In this document: piece by piece, positions 36,631 to 43,732 of the stretch
Layout: the number at the start of each line of letters is the position of its first letter
How positions within the stretch are numbered: the stretch's first letter is position 1
Assembly: GCF_001886265.1 (NCBI RefSeq)
Contig: NZ_JXLE01000010.1
Location: 62,979-106,737 of the forward strand
Length of the DNA: 43,759 nucleotides
Direction of reading: 5' to 3'
Origin: Enterococcus thailandicus
GTDB taxonomy: Bacteria > Bacillota > Bacilli > Lactobacillales > Enterococcaceae
The notes under the pieces: model-generated
Database searches by the model: none
What the model was told of the DNA's origin: nothing
Seen by the model: the letters and a program-made list of their open reading frames with translations, nothing else
Made by a program: the position numbers and the translations under genes

Positions 36631-37227
36631 ATGACTACATTTACAAACACTTTAAAAAATCGCCGTTCTATCTATCACTTAGGACGTAACGTTTCATTAT
36701 CAAACACAGAATTAGAAGCACTTATTAAAGAAGCTATCAAAGAAAGCCCAACTGCTTTCAACGCACAATCAACACGCGCTGTTATTCTTTTCGGTGACGC
36801 TCACGAAAAATTATGGGAAATCACAGAAGAAGCACTTCGCCCATTAACACCTGCTGAAGCTTTTCCTAATACACAACAAAAATTAGCTGGCTTCAAAAAT
36901 GGTTACGGAACTGTTTTATTCTTCAAAGACACTGATATCGTTAAAGGATTGCAAGAACAATTTGAACTTTATGCAGACAACTTCCCAGATTGGTCAGAAC
37001 AATCAAATGGTATTGCAACAGCAAATACTTGGGTTTCATTAGTCGAACAAGGACTTGGCGCAAACTTACAACATTACAATCCAGTAATTGATGAAGCAGT
37101 TGCAAAAGAATGGAATATTCCTGCAAACTGGAAACTACGTTCTCAATTAGTTTTTGGTTCTGTTGAATCACCTGCTGGCGAAAAAGAATACATGAACGAT
37201 GAAGATCGTTTCCGCGTATTTAGCTAA
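36631..37227 (+). CDS. Nitroreductase-family FMN oxidoreductase
   Basis: A 198-residue NAD(P)H-dependent flavin enzyme of the nitroreductase superfamily. The N-terminus NRRSIYHLGRN is the FMN-phosphate-binding start, followed by SPTAFNAQSTRAV (the usual SPSAFNSQS site). QGLGANLQHYNPVID and GSVESPAGEKE are also family segments. It reduces quinones or nitro compounds in tests of relatives; the cell substrate is unknown. Its promoter has CTTAC-N5-GTAAG palindromes like those at the HxlR gene, suggesting induction by electrophiles or quinones. A terminator follows at 37241-37283. Confidence 0.92.
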   Translation: MTTFTNTLKNRRSIYHLGRNVSLSNTELEALIKEAIKESPTAFNAQSTRAVILFGDAHEKLWEITEEALRPLTPAEAFPNTQQKLAGFKNGYGTVLFFKDTDIVKGLQEQFELYADNFPDWSEQSNGIATANTWVSLVEQGLGANLQHYNPVIDEAVAKEWNIPANWKLRSQLVFGSVESPAGEKEYMNDEDRFRVFS

Positions 37228-37240
37228 TTACAAGATTATA

Positions 37241-37283
37241 AAAAAGGAACACGTCTAGGATTAATCTAAACGTGTTCCTTTTT
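37241..37283. terminator. Terminator of the nitroreductase gene, bidirectional
   Basis: AAAAAGGAACACGT pairs with ACGTGTTCCTTTTT around about 15 nt. It can also end the minus-strand transcript that passes through the R1 copy at 37355-37474. Confidence 0.9.
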
Positions 37284-37354
37284 AGTTTAAAGTAAACATT
37301 TTGATAGAAAATAAAATCTGCTTCGTAATAAAAAATGGTTTCATTCATTCTTTT

Positions 37355-37474
37355 TGCTGCGATGTTTTCAAAAGAACTTCTCGAAATAACTCACACCTGG
37401 TCAAAAATATAAAAAGCTATTTTCGCCAGTTGCTCATTATTTTTTCGAAGCTAACCGCTTTGTGACACAACCTT
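37355..37474 (-). repeat. R1 repeat, single complete 120-bp unit
   Basis: Read on the minus strand it starts AAGGTTGTGT 4 nt after the stop codon of the gene at 37479. It aligns without gaps over 120 positions, including the far end. Its stem positions are changed in pairs relative to 7413-7532 (for example 27/96 T-A instead of C-G, and 48/76 G-C instead of A-T). Confidence 0.85.
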
Positions 37475-37478
37475 GTCC

Positions 37479-37961
37479 TCACTCTTCATCAATCATAATA
37501 TCAATCTGAGCATCATCATTTAATCGTTGCGCTAAAAATGGCACCAGCTCCTCTAAAGAAGCGGAAAATTTTAACATCGGCCCACGCCAGCCCTTACGGA
37601 AAAAGTTCATTTTCACTTCATTTGAGCCTTGGGGTTGATATAAAACGATTCGATTGATTTCAGAAAAAGGAACGCCCCGTTTATCAAAGCTATTTAAAAC
37701 CAAGCCTTCTTCCGTTATCCCACGACTATCCATTAAAAAACTGATGAATATCATTGCGGATAAAACGGCTTTCGCCAAGTCATCCACCGTTGGCTGACTA
37801 ATGATCGTAAACCAGATAACTAAGACCACAAGAAACGGAACCACCAAGTAAACCCAACGATTTCGTACTGCTTTATAAACAATTTCTCTACGAACGAACC
37901 ATAGAAATAAAAACATGACAAAAACAAATGCAAACAATAACAAAGTAAAGGTTGTTATCAT
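37479..37961 (-). CDS. Uncharacterised membrane protein with C-terminal soluble domain
   Basis: 160 residues. Membrane helices are at about 3-23 and 38-56, possibly with a third weak one at 64-78, followed by a soluble region (about 79-160) rich in beta-type patterns (GLVLNSFDKRGVPFSEINRIVLY). That stretch is reminiscent of a PH-like fold of the DUF5673 kind, but I cannot confirm it. It is transcribed alone, and an R1 unit begins 4 nt after its stop codon. Function unknown. Confidence 0.72.
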   Translation of the reverse strand: MITTFTLLLFAFVFVMFLFLWFVRREIVYKAVRNRWVYLVVPFLVVLVIWFTIISQPTVDDLAKAVLSAMIFISFLMDSRGITEEGLVLNSFDKRGVPFSEINRIVLYQPQGSNEVKMNFFRKGWRGPMLKFSASLEELVPFLAQRLNDDAQIDIMIDEE

Positions 37962-38042
37962 CGTACATCACCTCTCTTCTCTCATCTCAAGAAAACTTTT
38001 CTCTTTATTAAGTCAAGTATATAGAACTTTTTCAAAAACAGC

Positions 38043-38093
38043 AAAAAGGACACGCAGCAACACTTTTTCATGTTTGAACTACTTGTCCTTTTT
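38043..38093 (-). terminator. Terminator-like hairpin after the gene at 38099
   Basis: AAAAAGGACA (38043-38052) and TGTCCTTTTT (38084-38093) pair across a 31-nt loop, and T-rich sequence follows on the minus strand. It lies 5 nt past the stop. Confidence 0.65.
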
Positions 38094-38098
38094 ATTTT

Positions 38099-38296
38099 TT
38101 ATTCAAATGTATCATATTTTGCAACAACCATGCTGGACTTCTCTTCCAATAATTCTTGGTCTTCGTCAGCACATTGAGCAACTTTGACTACGGCACAATT
38201 CGTCATTTTTGATACAACTTCTCCAACAACTGGTTGTGTGAATCCAATTGGCTTACAAGAATACTTTTCTCCTAGATTTATCATTTCTTCCGTCAT
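38099..38296 (-). CDS. Small protein, DUF2187-like
   Basis: 65 residues with no membrane segment. The layout (a conserved Gly followed by V..KMTNCAVVKVAQ, then an acidic patch and a late MVVAKYD) resembles DUF2187/YkvS proteins, which have a KOW/SH3-like barrel. This is a weak resemblance, not a firm match. The ATG at 38296 is chosen because AGGAGG ends 6 nt before it; the frame continues upstream to 38323 without a ribosome binding site. Confidence 0.62.
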   Translation of the reverse strand: MTEEMINLGEKYSCKPIGFTQPVVGEVVSKMTNCAVVKVAQCADEDQELLEEKSSMVVAKYDTFE

Positions 38297-38610
38297 CAAA
38301 ATCCTCCTACACTGCTGCCCCATTTTCTTTCCTGAAGTAATTTATTCAGGCAGAATGTTCGTTGTCATTACCAATTGATTCTTGTTAATAACTTTTTTGA
38401 ACAAACCATATTGGCATTATAGCCTACTGGTTTCGTTTTCACAAATAAAACCTCTTTTAAACACGAAAGTTTCGTATAAAATTCATAAAAAAGAACGGAA
38501 TTATTCATTTTTTCTTCCCCTCATTTTTTAAGTTGAAATAGTTGAAAAAATGATTACTAGCTGTTAATTTTTTTATGTAAACTTCTCCATCAGGAATTAA
38601 CGTAAAAGTA

Positions 38611-38639
38611 TTTCACATTCACAAAAAAAGCATTATAAT
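38611..38639 (+). promoter_or_regulatory. Promoter of the C39-like gene
   Basis: A perfect -10 TATAAT (38634-38639) lies 16 nt from TTCACA (38612-38617), 45 nt before the start codon. The rest of 38297-38684 is AT-rich with nothing else that I can name. Confidence 0.65.
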
Positions 38640-38684
38640 AGCAAGAATGTAAGATGTTCCCTTGCGGAATAATTGGAGGTCCTT

Positions 38685-39446
38685 ATGAAAAAGAAAGTTG
38701 CAAAAAAATTAAGTGGATTTGTTAGCGTTAGTCTGCTTGCTGCTGGCTCAATCTATTGGTTAACAACGCCCAACTCAAACGAAACTGCACAACAAAAACA
38801 AGAAGACCAAAAGCCTCCAGCTAAAAAGAAATCCAATGAAGCGAATGAAATGATTTTAGATGTTCCACTTGCTAACCAATTTGACGAACCATCTCTAGAA
38901 AATGGCTGTGAAGTAACTGCCCTTTCTATGTTGTTAAATTACTATGGTTTTGAAACGACCAAAAACCTGTTAGCAAACGAACTTACTTATGTCCCTGTGT
39001 TTAATGAAGATGGTACACATGGTGATCCAAATGAAGGATTTGTTGGTGATATTTCTGGTGGAGACTGGGCAATGGGTGTCTATGTCGCACCAATCGCTGC
39101 ACTCGCACAAAAAGTAGTACACACTAGCTACCATGCACAAGCAAAAAAAGAAGCCTCACTTGTTGATATCAAAGAAGCCTTGAATGAAGAAAAACCGGTT
39201 TGGACCATCGTCACCATTGAGTTTGAGGTCCCTGATGAAACTGACTTTATGACTTGGACTACCCAAAATGGTGAAGTTTCTGTCACTCCCCTAGTTCACG
39301 CTTGTGTCGTAACTGGCTATGACAAGGAAATGATTTACGTGAACGACCCTTATGGCGAAAAAAATCGAGCAGTTCCAATCGATAATTTCACTGAAATTTT
39401 TGAAGCAATGGGTGGACAAATGTTAACCTTGGAAAAAAGTAACTAG
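38685..39446 (+). CDS. Exported C39-like (peptidase_C39_2) protein
   Basis: 253 residues. An N-terminal hydrophobic segment (about 11-27) without a clear cleavage site suggests a membrane anchor. A Lys/Gln/Pro-rich linker (31-55) leads to a papain-like C39_2 domain. The likely catalytic residues are Cys75 (ENGCEVTALSMLL), His205 (LVHACVVTGYD) and Asp221 (VNDPYG). Such proteins are cell-wall-associated in Firmicutes and mostly uncharacterised; cleavage of peptides or wall stem peptides is possible. GGAGG before the ATG at 38685 decides the start over the TTG at 38673. The small gene at 39513 follows on the same strand. Confidence 0.85.
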   Translation: MKKKVAKKLSGFVSVSLLAAGSIYWLTTPNSNETAQQKQEDQKPPAKKKSNEANEMILDVPLANQFDEPSLENGCEVTALSMLLNYYGFETTKNLLANELTYVPVFNEDGTHGDPNEGFVGDISGGDWAMGVYVAPIAALAQKVVHTSYHAQAKKEASLVDIKEALNEEKPVWTIVTIEFEVPDETDFMTWTTQNGEVSVTPLVHACVVTGYDKEMIYVNDPYGEKNRAVPIDNFTEIFEAMGGQMLTLEKSN

Positions 39447-39512
39447 CGTTCTTTCAAAGAATGACATATACTTTAGACAAGAAGATTCTTATTTGAAGGA
39501 GGAGGCATCATC

Positions 39513-39926
39513 ATGGAAAGATTCAATCAAAAAAAACCGAATCCAAATGAAATTCCAATCATTTTTGTACGTGATGATTCTGGCAATGTTCAGGGAAAAG
39601 TTTCCGTCAACGAATGGACAAACCGCCACCGTCCTTCCTCTTTAAACCAATTAGAAATCAAATTATATCGTCAAGCTTTAGCGTATTACGCCGAGCAAGA
39701 TTTGGAAAAAGCGATTGATATCCTAAAATTTTTGATTTTACAAACCGAATATACTCACTTTGAATATGTTGAGCGTTTAGCAAATATCTATCACTTGAAA
39801 AATGAACTACAACTTGAATTAAAACTTCTCTCGTCAACTATTTCCGTTGCTGAAGTTACAGGTCTACCTTCTGGTCTGGTTAGAAAAATCGAACGTCGAA
39901 TCGAGCGAATCAAAAAAAACAAATAA
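39513..39926 (+). CDS. Small TPR-like protein of unknown function
   Basis: 137 residues, soluble. The N-terminal 40 residues are polar. The middle (about 45-115) forms helix pairs resembling tetratricopeptide repeats (YRQALAYYAEQDLEKAIDIL, then another helical pair), and the end is very basic (RKIERRIERIKKNK). This layout suggests protein or nucleic-acid binding, but no family is recognised with confidence. It has a strong ribosome binding site (AAGGAGGAGG). It lies 66 nt after the C39-like gene and just before the tRNA-Gln gene. Confidence 0.75.
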   Translation: MERFNQKKPNPNEIPIIFVRDDSGNVQGKVSVNEWTNRHRPSSLNQLEIKLYRQALAYYAEQDLEKAIDILKFLILQTEYTHFEYVERLANIYHLKNELQLELKLLSSTISVAEVTGLPSGLVRKIERRIERIKKNK

Positions 39927-39943
39927 CAGGCAAGATAAATTAG

Positions 39944-39971
39944 TTGCGTTTTTATAAATAAGTGCTAACAT
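39944..39971 (+). promoter_or_regulatory. Possible tRNA-Gln promoter
   Basis: TTGCGT (39944-39949) and TAACAT (39966-39971) are 16 nt apart, ending 18 nt before the tRNA. No stringent-type GC discriminator is evident. Confidence 0.4.
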
Positions 39972-39989
39972 AAACTTGCATTGAGTCAT

Positions 39990-40062
39990 TGGGATGTAGC
40001 CAAACTGGTAAGGCACTTGACTCTGAATCAAGCAATTGCAGGTTCGAACCCTACCATCCCAA
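39990..40062 (+). tRNA. tRNA-Gln (anticodon CUG)
   Basis: A cloverleaf can be drawn. The acceptor arm TGGGATG (39990-39996) pairs with CATCCCA (40055-40061), with discriminator A. The anticodon stem CTTGA/TCAAG encloses loop CTCTGAA, giving anticodon CTG for the codon CAG. The T-arm has GGTTCGAACCC. CCA is not encoded, so RNase Z (rnz in this window) and CCA addition are needed. It is a lone tRNA gene. Confidence 0.93.
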
Positions 40063-40088
40063 TTTGGGTTCACGTTTTCTTATCATTT

Positions 40089-40127
40089 CAAAAAGGAGTT
40101 GCGACAATCGTCACAACTCCTTTTTTT
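40089..40127. terminator. Bidirectional terminator between tRNA-Gln and the YxeA-like gene
   Basis: AAAAAGGAGTTG pairs with CAACTCCTTTTT around about 12 nt, with T-runs in both directions. Confidence 0.88.
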
Positions 40128-40145
40128 ATTCTGCTTTTATCTTGA

Positions 40146-40517
40146 TTATCCAATAAGTGCTAATGCCTTTTCAGGAACTTCGTTTTTGTCGACTTCTTCG
40201 TACGTTTCGACATGTGCGCCTTTATTCGTTAATTTCAAATAACGCTCTTCCTTTAATACACCAATCCCATTAAACTCAACTGTCCGTTTTTTTCCATTTT
40301 TGTCTACCGCTTCCTGGATATAAGTTGCTGTTCCGTAACTATTGACAGCGTCCGGCTTTTTCGTTTTTACATAAACTTCTCCTTCTGTTACCAAAGGATT
40401 TAGTTGGTCCATTATACCAGCAAATTCACTGTGTTGATTTGCTGTATACATTTTTAATCCAAACAAACTTAACCCGCCAATCAGAATAATTCCTACAAAA
40501 AATTTAACTACTTTCAT
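40146..40517 (-). CDS. YxeA-family (DUF1093) exported protein
   Basis: 123 residues with an N-terminal membrane or signal segment (about 5-22). The rest has the beta-rich YxeA pattern: an early EVYVKTKKPD strand, then GIGVLKEERYLKLTNKG and a terminal YEEVDKNEVPEKALALI. YxeA proteins are small secreted or anchored proteins of unknown role. The start at 40517 follows AGGAGG by 7 nt; the longer frame to 40601 is not supported. It is convergent with the tRNA-Gln gene. Confidence 0.8.
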   Translation of the reverse strand: MKVVKFFVGIILIGGLSLFGLKMYTANQHSEFAGIMDQLNPLVTEGEVYVKTKKPDAVNSYGTATYIQEAVDKNGKKRTVEFNGIGVLKEERYLKLTNKGAHVETYEEVDKNEVPEKALALIG

Positions 40518-40766
40518 TTTCCTACCTCCTATGATGTTGCACTTATTATAACTAGAAACAGAAGGTAGAAACCTCCGACCAGGGAATGAGTTTTCCCTCA
40601 TACTTTAGCAATGCAATCAAATTTCATAACAACTATTATTCAAAAAACACTCGTTATCTGGTAAACTATGAATGTAAAAGTAATCTGAACATGAGCGTAA
40701 TAGCATTTTATATTGTTATTCGTTACTTTTTAATAACTTTTAATAACTATAAAGGATGGGGTAAAA

Positions 40767-40952
40767 ATGAATAAAGATGAACTAATCGCAAAAGTAAAAG
40801 AAATGGTTAATGAAGGAAACTTGGACGAAGCAAAACAATTTGTCGAAGATCATAAAGATGAGCTTGGTAGCTATGTTGAGCAAGCAAAACACCTTTTGAA
40901 AGATATTGATGTTGATGGAATCACTGATAAAATCAAGAGTCTGTTTAAATAA
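40767..40952 (+). CDS. Small helical acidic protein, unknown
   Basis: 61 residues, rich in Lys, Asp and Glu, with no Cys, Pro or Trp. It is predicted to be two amphipathic helices (about 2-15 and 18-47) followed by a third short one (52-60). The hydrophobic spacing fits a small helical bundle. It has a fair ribosome binding site (AAAGGATGGGG) 5 nt before the ATG. An R1 unit starts at its stop codon. The 165 nt upstream contain no clear consensus promoter. No family is recognised. Confidence 0.72.
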   Translation: MNKDELIAKVKEMVNEGNLDEAKQFVEDHKDELGSYVEQAKHLLKDIDVDGITDKIKSLFK

Positions 40953-41100
40953 AGCTTGTGGCTCCAAGCGTTAAGCTTCAAGGAATAAGGAATCCTTTCT
41001 AAAAATAACTTCTCATATTGTTATGAAACAGAGACTTCTTACCGAGGAAACCACCATGGAAATAACACAAATAATGTTATCAAAAATTGTAACACATAAC
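40952..41100 (+). repeat. R1 repeat, diverged unit plus fragment
   Basis: It begins AAGCTTGTGGCTCCAAGCG at the stop codon of the preceding gene and runs 120 positions to 41071, then a short piece of a second unit (to about 41100). Its middle matches the subtype at 73-111 (GCTTCAAG.AATAAGGAA). The outer stem has partly decayed. Confidence 0.7.
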
Positions 41101-41148
41101 ACTCAGCTACAACTAACTATCCGTAAACATGGGTTGAGACAAAAGTAG

Positions 41149-41262
41149 CCTAAATAGAAAAACGCCTAAAATTCGTTTTTGAAAACGTTGATTTTAGGCG
41201 TTTTTTAAATTGAAAATGTGTTAAGAACGACTGGTTTTTAGTTTTTGCCCAGTCTATTTATT
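41149..41262. repeat. R2 repeat, copy 2 (two hairpins)
   Basis: Nearly the same as 3303-3415. The first hairpin (41157-41206) has perfect arms AACGCCTAAAAT/ATTTTAGGCGTT with A- and T-runs, and could end the 40767 transcript. The second has ACTGG/CCAGT arms at about 41230-41254. It follows an R1 copy. Confidence 0.75.
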
Positions 41263-41325
41263 ATGCTAGTGTTTTTCTGAGTAACTTTCTTTTGTTGTTA
41301 AACTAATAACAGTTAAATAACCACA

Positions 41326-41469
41326 TCAGGTTTTCTTACCCTCTTCTGGATCTTGCTTTTCTAAACAGTTATCTACAAGCTAGCTGGTTTAGCTATCCTA
41401 ATGATGCTTATTTTGGGAAACGGTAATTTTTCCAAATTTTCCTGCAATAGGTTTATTTCTTCAAACAAG
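41326..41469 (-). pseudogene. Possible gene relic
   Basis: On the minus strand a short coding-like stretch (LFEEINLLQENLEKLPFPKI and following) ends at a stop. After a frameshift it is followed by DNCLEKQDPEEGKKT and a stop at 41326. There is no start or ribosome binding site, and it is too short to assign. The rest of 41263-41561 shows nothing that I can support. Confidence 0.2.
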
Positions 41470-41561
41470 ACGGCTAAATAATTTTTATTTTGCTATCACT
41501 TTTGATTCATTGGGCTTATTTTTCCCTAGTCAACGCTCTTAATCTAGCTTTTTGTCAAAAA

Positions 41562-41750
41562 CTAATATAAACGTGTTGGATCATAGTGATAGGTAACGTT
41601 TCCGTTCAAGGATGCTTTTCCAACCACATATTTGCGGTCTTCCAACTTTAACCAAGCTTCCCGGAAGGTCATTACCTCATCATGCTTGACCTCGATTTTT
41701 TCGATTTTTCCAGCAATCAATGCTTGGATTTGTTCATCATATGGATTCAT
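41562..41750 (-). CDS. Small protein of unknown function
   Basis: 62 residues, soluble and charged (MNPYDEQIQALIAGKIEKIE...). The C-terminal half has an aromatic/basic pattern (DRKYVVGKASLNGNVTYHYD). GGAGGA just upstream makes the ATG at 41750 the start; the ATG at 41765 precedes that ribosome binding site. It lies 17 nt downstream of the gene at 41768 on the same strand, so the two form a pair. No family is recognised. Confidence 0.68.
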   Translation of the reverse strand: MNPYDEQIQALIAGKIEKIEVKHDEVMTFREAWLKLEDRKYVVGKASLNGNVTYHYDPTRLY

Positions 41751-41767
41751 TTTTTCTTCCTCCATTG

Positions 41768-42031
41768 TTAATACGTAGTAAAAACTGGTTCATAGATTTT
41801 TTTCGTATCCAAATCTTTTCTAACTTTTACTGTTGTGTAGATGATTTTTTCAACCGGAATACTATAAAATTCTTCTTCGCCATTATTAAAACGGTGAACC
41901 TCTTTTTTGCTTAAAATACCATTGATTTTATTCGTCAACACCCGCTTTTCTACACTGTTGCTGACAACATAATAAATCACTCGAATATTGTTCACTAAAT
42001 GTAAGTCAATCTCTAATATCACATGGTCCAT
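41768..42031 (-). CDS. Small protein of unknown function
   Basis: About 87 residues, beta-rich, with no membrane helix. VNNIRVIYYVVSNSVEKRVL and EEFYSIPVEKIIYTTVKVRK hint at a compact beta-sandwich or barrel. The start is uncertain: the ATG at 42043 touches the AGAGG box, so the ATG at 42031 is preferred, with a long spacing of 12 nt. It is probably co-transcribed with the small gene that follows. Unknown role. Confidence 0.62.
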   Translation of the reverse strand: MDHVILEIDLHLVNNIRVIYYVVSNSVEKRVLTNKINGILSKKEVHRFNNGEEEFYSIPVEKIIYTTVKVRKDLDTKKIYEPVFTTY

Positions 42032-42194
42032 GAAAATTTTCATCCTCTCTTTCAGGTCTGATTATATCAGGAATTTGTGAGACAATCAAAATCAATCAGC
42101 AGATTAATTGCGTACTTATCACAAATGTGCTTGCACCAATCAACTTAACATGTTATTTTGTAACATGGACTTATTTTAATATAGGAGGCGCCCC

Positions 42195-42452
42195 ATGCTG
42201 ATCTTGGGTCAATTATTCTTTTATATACCTTTTTTTATTATGGCTTTGATTACATTCTATTATATTCACTGGACGAGAAAAAAAGTTTCCGTTTTAATTG
42301 CTTCTCTCCCTAGTGCTTATTTCACTTATCAAATTTTTACTATTCGTCATTGGGAGACTACCTCTTTGCTAGCCAAGTATGTCTTTGGGCTTACGATTTC
42401 AGTTATTTTGCTGATTGTGTGGTTATTCATCTTATATAATAAACAAAACTAA
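42195..42452 (+). CDS. Small membrane protein, unknown
   Basis: 85 residues, mostly hydrophobic. Helices are at about 3-24, 31-48 and 60-81, separated by short basic loops (HWTRKKV), so it is an integral membrane protein. A strong ribosome binding site (AGGAGG, 6 nt before the ATG) supports it as real. It is transcribed alone, divergent from the small gene pair at 41562-42031, with a terminator at 42505-42533. No family is recognised. Confidence 0.72.
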   Translation: MLILGQLFFYIPFFIMALITFYYIHWTRKKVSVLIASLPSAYFTYQIFTIRHWETTSLLAKYVFGLTISVILLIVWLFILYNKQN

Positions 42453-42504
42453 CGTTATCTCTTTCAAAACTCACATTTATTATGCGTTCGTTTGAAACTC
42501 TTCA

Positions 42505-42533
42505 ACCAGCTAATTCTTCTTAGCTGGTTTTTG
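42505..42533 (+). terminator. Terminator after the small membrane protein gene
   Basis: ACCAGCTAA pairs with TTAGCTGGT around a short loop, followed by TTTTG. Confidence 0.75.
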
Positions 42534-42536
42534 TAC

Positions 42537-42578
42537 ACAAAAAACATGAGTTGCATTATTTCCTACAACCCATGTTTT
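42537..42578 (-). terminator. Terminator of the usp unit
   Basis: AAAACATGAGTTG pairs with CAACCCATGTTTT (one mismatch) around about 12 nt, with a T-run on the minus strand. Confidence 0.7.
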
Positions 42579-42611
42579 CAACTTTCTTCTATACTATAGA
42601 AGAAAAAAGAT

Positions 42612-42929
42612 TTACTCATTTAAATCTTCCCTTTTTTGTAAAAATTCTTCTAGATCATCCAGAGCTTGTTGTGTATGCACGAAATCTTGACTGTAAAGCG
42701 ATGCTAGTCGCTCAGGCAAAATAAACCATGATGGATGATAGCCGTTTGTTGTCACAGGAAACCCTTTATCTAGCCGATTATCCCCATCCCATCGAACAGC
42801 AATCGTCTTCTTCTCTTTCCATTTTACAAATGCTGTCGAGTAGCCTTTCTTGGTCTTCGTGCCATCCTCAATAATTGACAACACTTTGATTTTTTCTTTA
42901 GGAGCCGATACATCTTGTGGTTGAACCAT
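42612..42929 (-). CDS. Protein of unknown function downstream of usp
   Basis: About 105 residues, soluble. A beta-rich front (KIKVLSIIEDG, STAFVKWKEKKTIAVRWDGD) is followed by YHPSWFILPERLASLY and a helical acidic C-terminus. The RWDGD...GFP..GYHPSWFILP region looks like a conserved core, but I do not recognise the family. The start is taken as the ATG at 42929; the frame is open to a TTG at 42941. Its 5' end lies 18 nt after the usp stop codon, so both are probably one transcript. Confidence 0.7.
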   Translation of the reverse strand: MVQPQDVSAPKEKIKVLSIIEDGTKTKKGYSTAFVKWKEKKTIAVRWDGDNRLDKGFPVTTNGYHPSWFILPERLASLYSQDFVHTQQALDDLEEFLQKREDLNE

Positions 42930-42947
42930 TTTATACACCAACTTTCC

Positions 42948-43382
42948 TTATTTTACTACTAAAACATTACATGGGGCATGTGTCACTATATAAGAAGTTG
43001 TCGAACCGACTAATGCTTGCTGAATTGCTCCTTTACCCGTTGCCCCCATCACAATCAAATCAATTTGTTCCTTATTAGGAATATCGACTCCAATCAACTC
43101 ACGCGGATCACCAGTCTCAACGACGGCATGGATCGAATCAATACCATATTCCTTTGCATCATTGATTTTTTTCAACATTTCCAATTCAATTGCTTCTTTT
43201 TCCTCTGCATAAATTTTTGAAAATGCGTAAGCACTATGGGTTAATTCAACTTCATTAATAATCGAAACAATATATAAACTTGCATGATTTTGTTTGGCAA
43301 TTGCCATTGCTTCAGAAAAAGCTTTTTCTGATTGTTTTGATCCATCAACAGCAACCAAGATGTTTTGATAACTGATAGTCAT
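42948..43382 (-). CDS. Universal stress protein (UspA family)
   Basis: A 144-residue single-domain Usp. The start ILVAVDGSKQSEKAF (8-22) forms the first strand and nucleotide loop. The ATP-binding motif G-x2-G-x9-G-S is complete (Gly113, Gly116, Gly126, Ser127), so it is likely of the ATP-binding type. The terminal strand is HAPCNVLVVK. The ATG has GGGAGG 8 nt upstream. It heads a two-gene unit with the unknown gene at 42612. Role in stress survival is inferred from the family. Confidence 0.92.
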   Translation of the reverse strand: MTISYQNILVAVDGSKQSEKAFSEAMAIAKQNHASLYIVSIINEVELTHSAYAFSKIYAEEKEAIELEMLKKINDAKEYGIDSIHAVVETGDPRELIGVDIPNKEQIDLIVMGATGKGAIQQALVGSTTSYIVTHAPCNVLVVK

Positions 43383-43732
43383 TGAAACCGCCTCCCTTTT
43401 CTTTTATTGTATCATCACCTACTTAAATTCAAAAATATATGCACTATTTCTTCAAAAATTCCTTTAAATACGAAATTTTTTTTGCTTTTACGCACAAAAA
43501 ACAGAACATACTTTTTCATTTTTCACCCTTAAAAATCATTGATGTGATTACTTTATGTGCTTTTTTTCATTTTACCCACATTTTTTGATAATATTTTTGT
43601 TACAAAAAACCTGATTCTGTTACAAAGTGTCATCAATCTTTTACCTATGAAATCTTTTCACATGATAAAGTATGTCCATGTTGAAAAACACTTAACAAAA
43701 ACTTTTATGATTCGAAGGAGAATATATATTAT
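43383..43732. other. AT-rich intergenic region before the last gene
   Basis: This 350-bp gap between divergent genes is very AT-rich. It contains two GTTACAAA repeats (about 43599-43606 and 43619-43626) and TTGATAATAT just before, which may be promoter parts or an operator for the gene starting at 43733. No unambiguous -35/-10 pair was found. Confidence 0.4.

Noticed and set aside
39990-40062. tRNA-Gln as an integration site of a prophage or island
   Set aside because: No integrase gene and no duplicate of the tRNA 3' end were seen downstream within the window.
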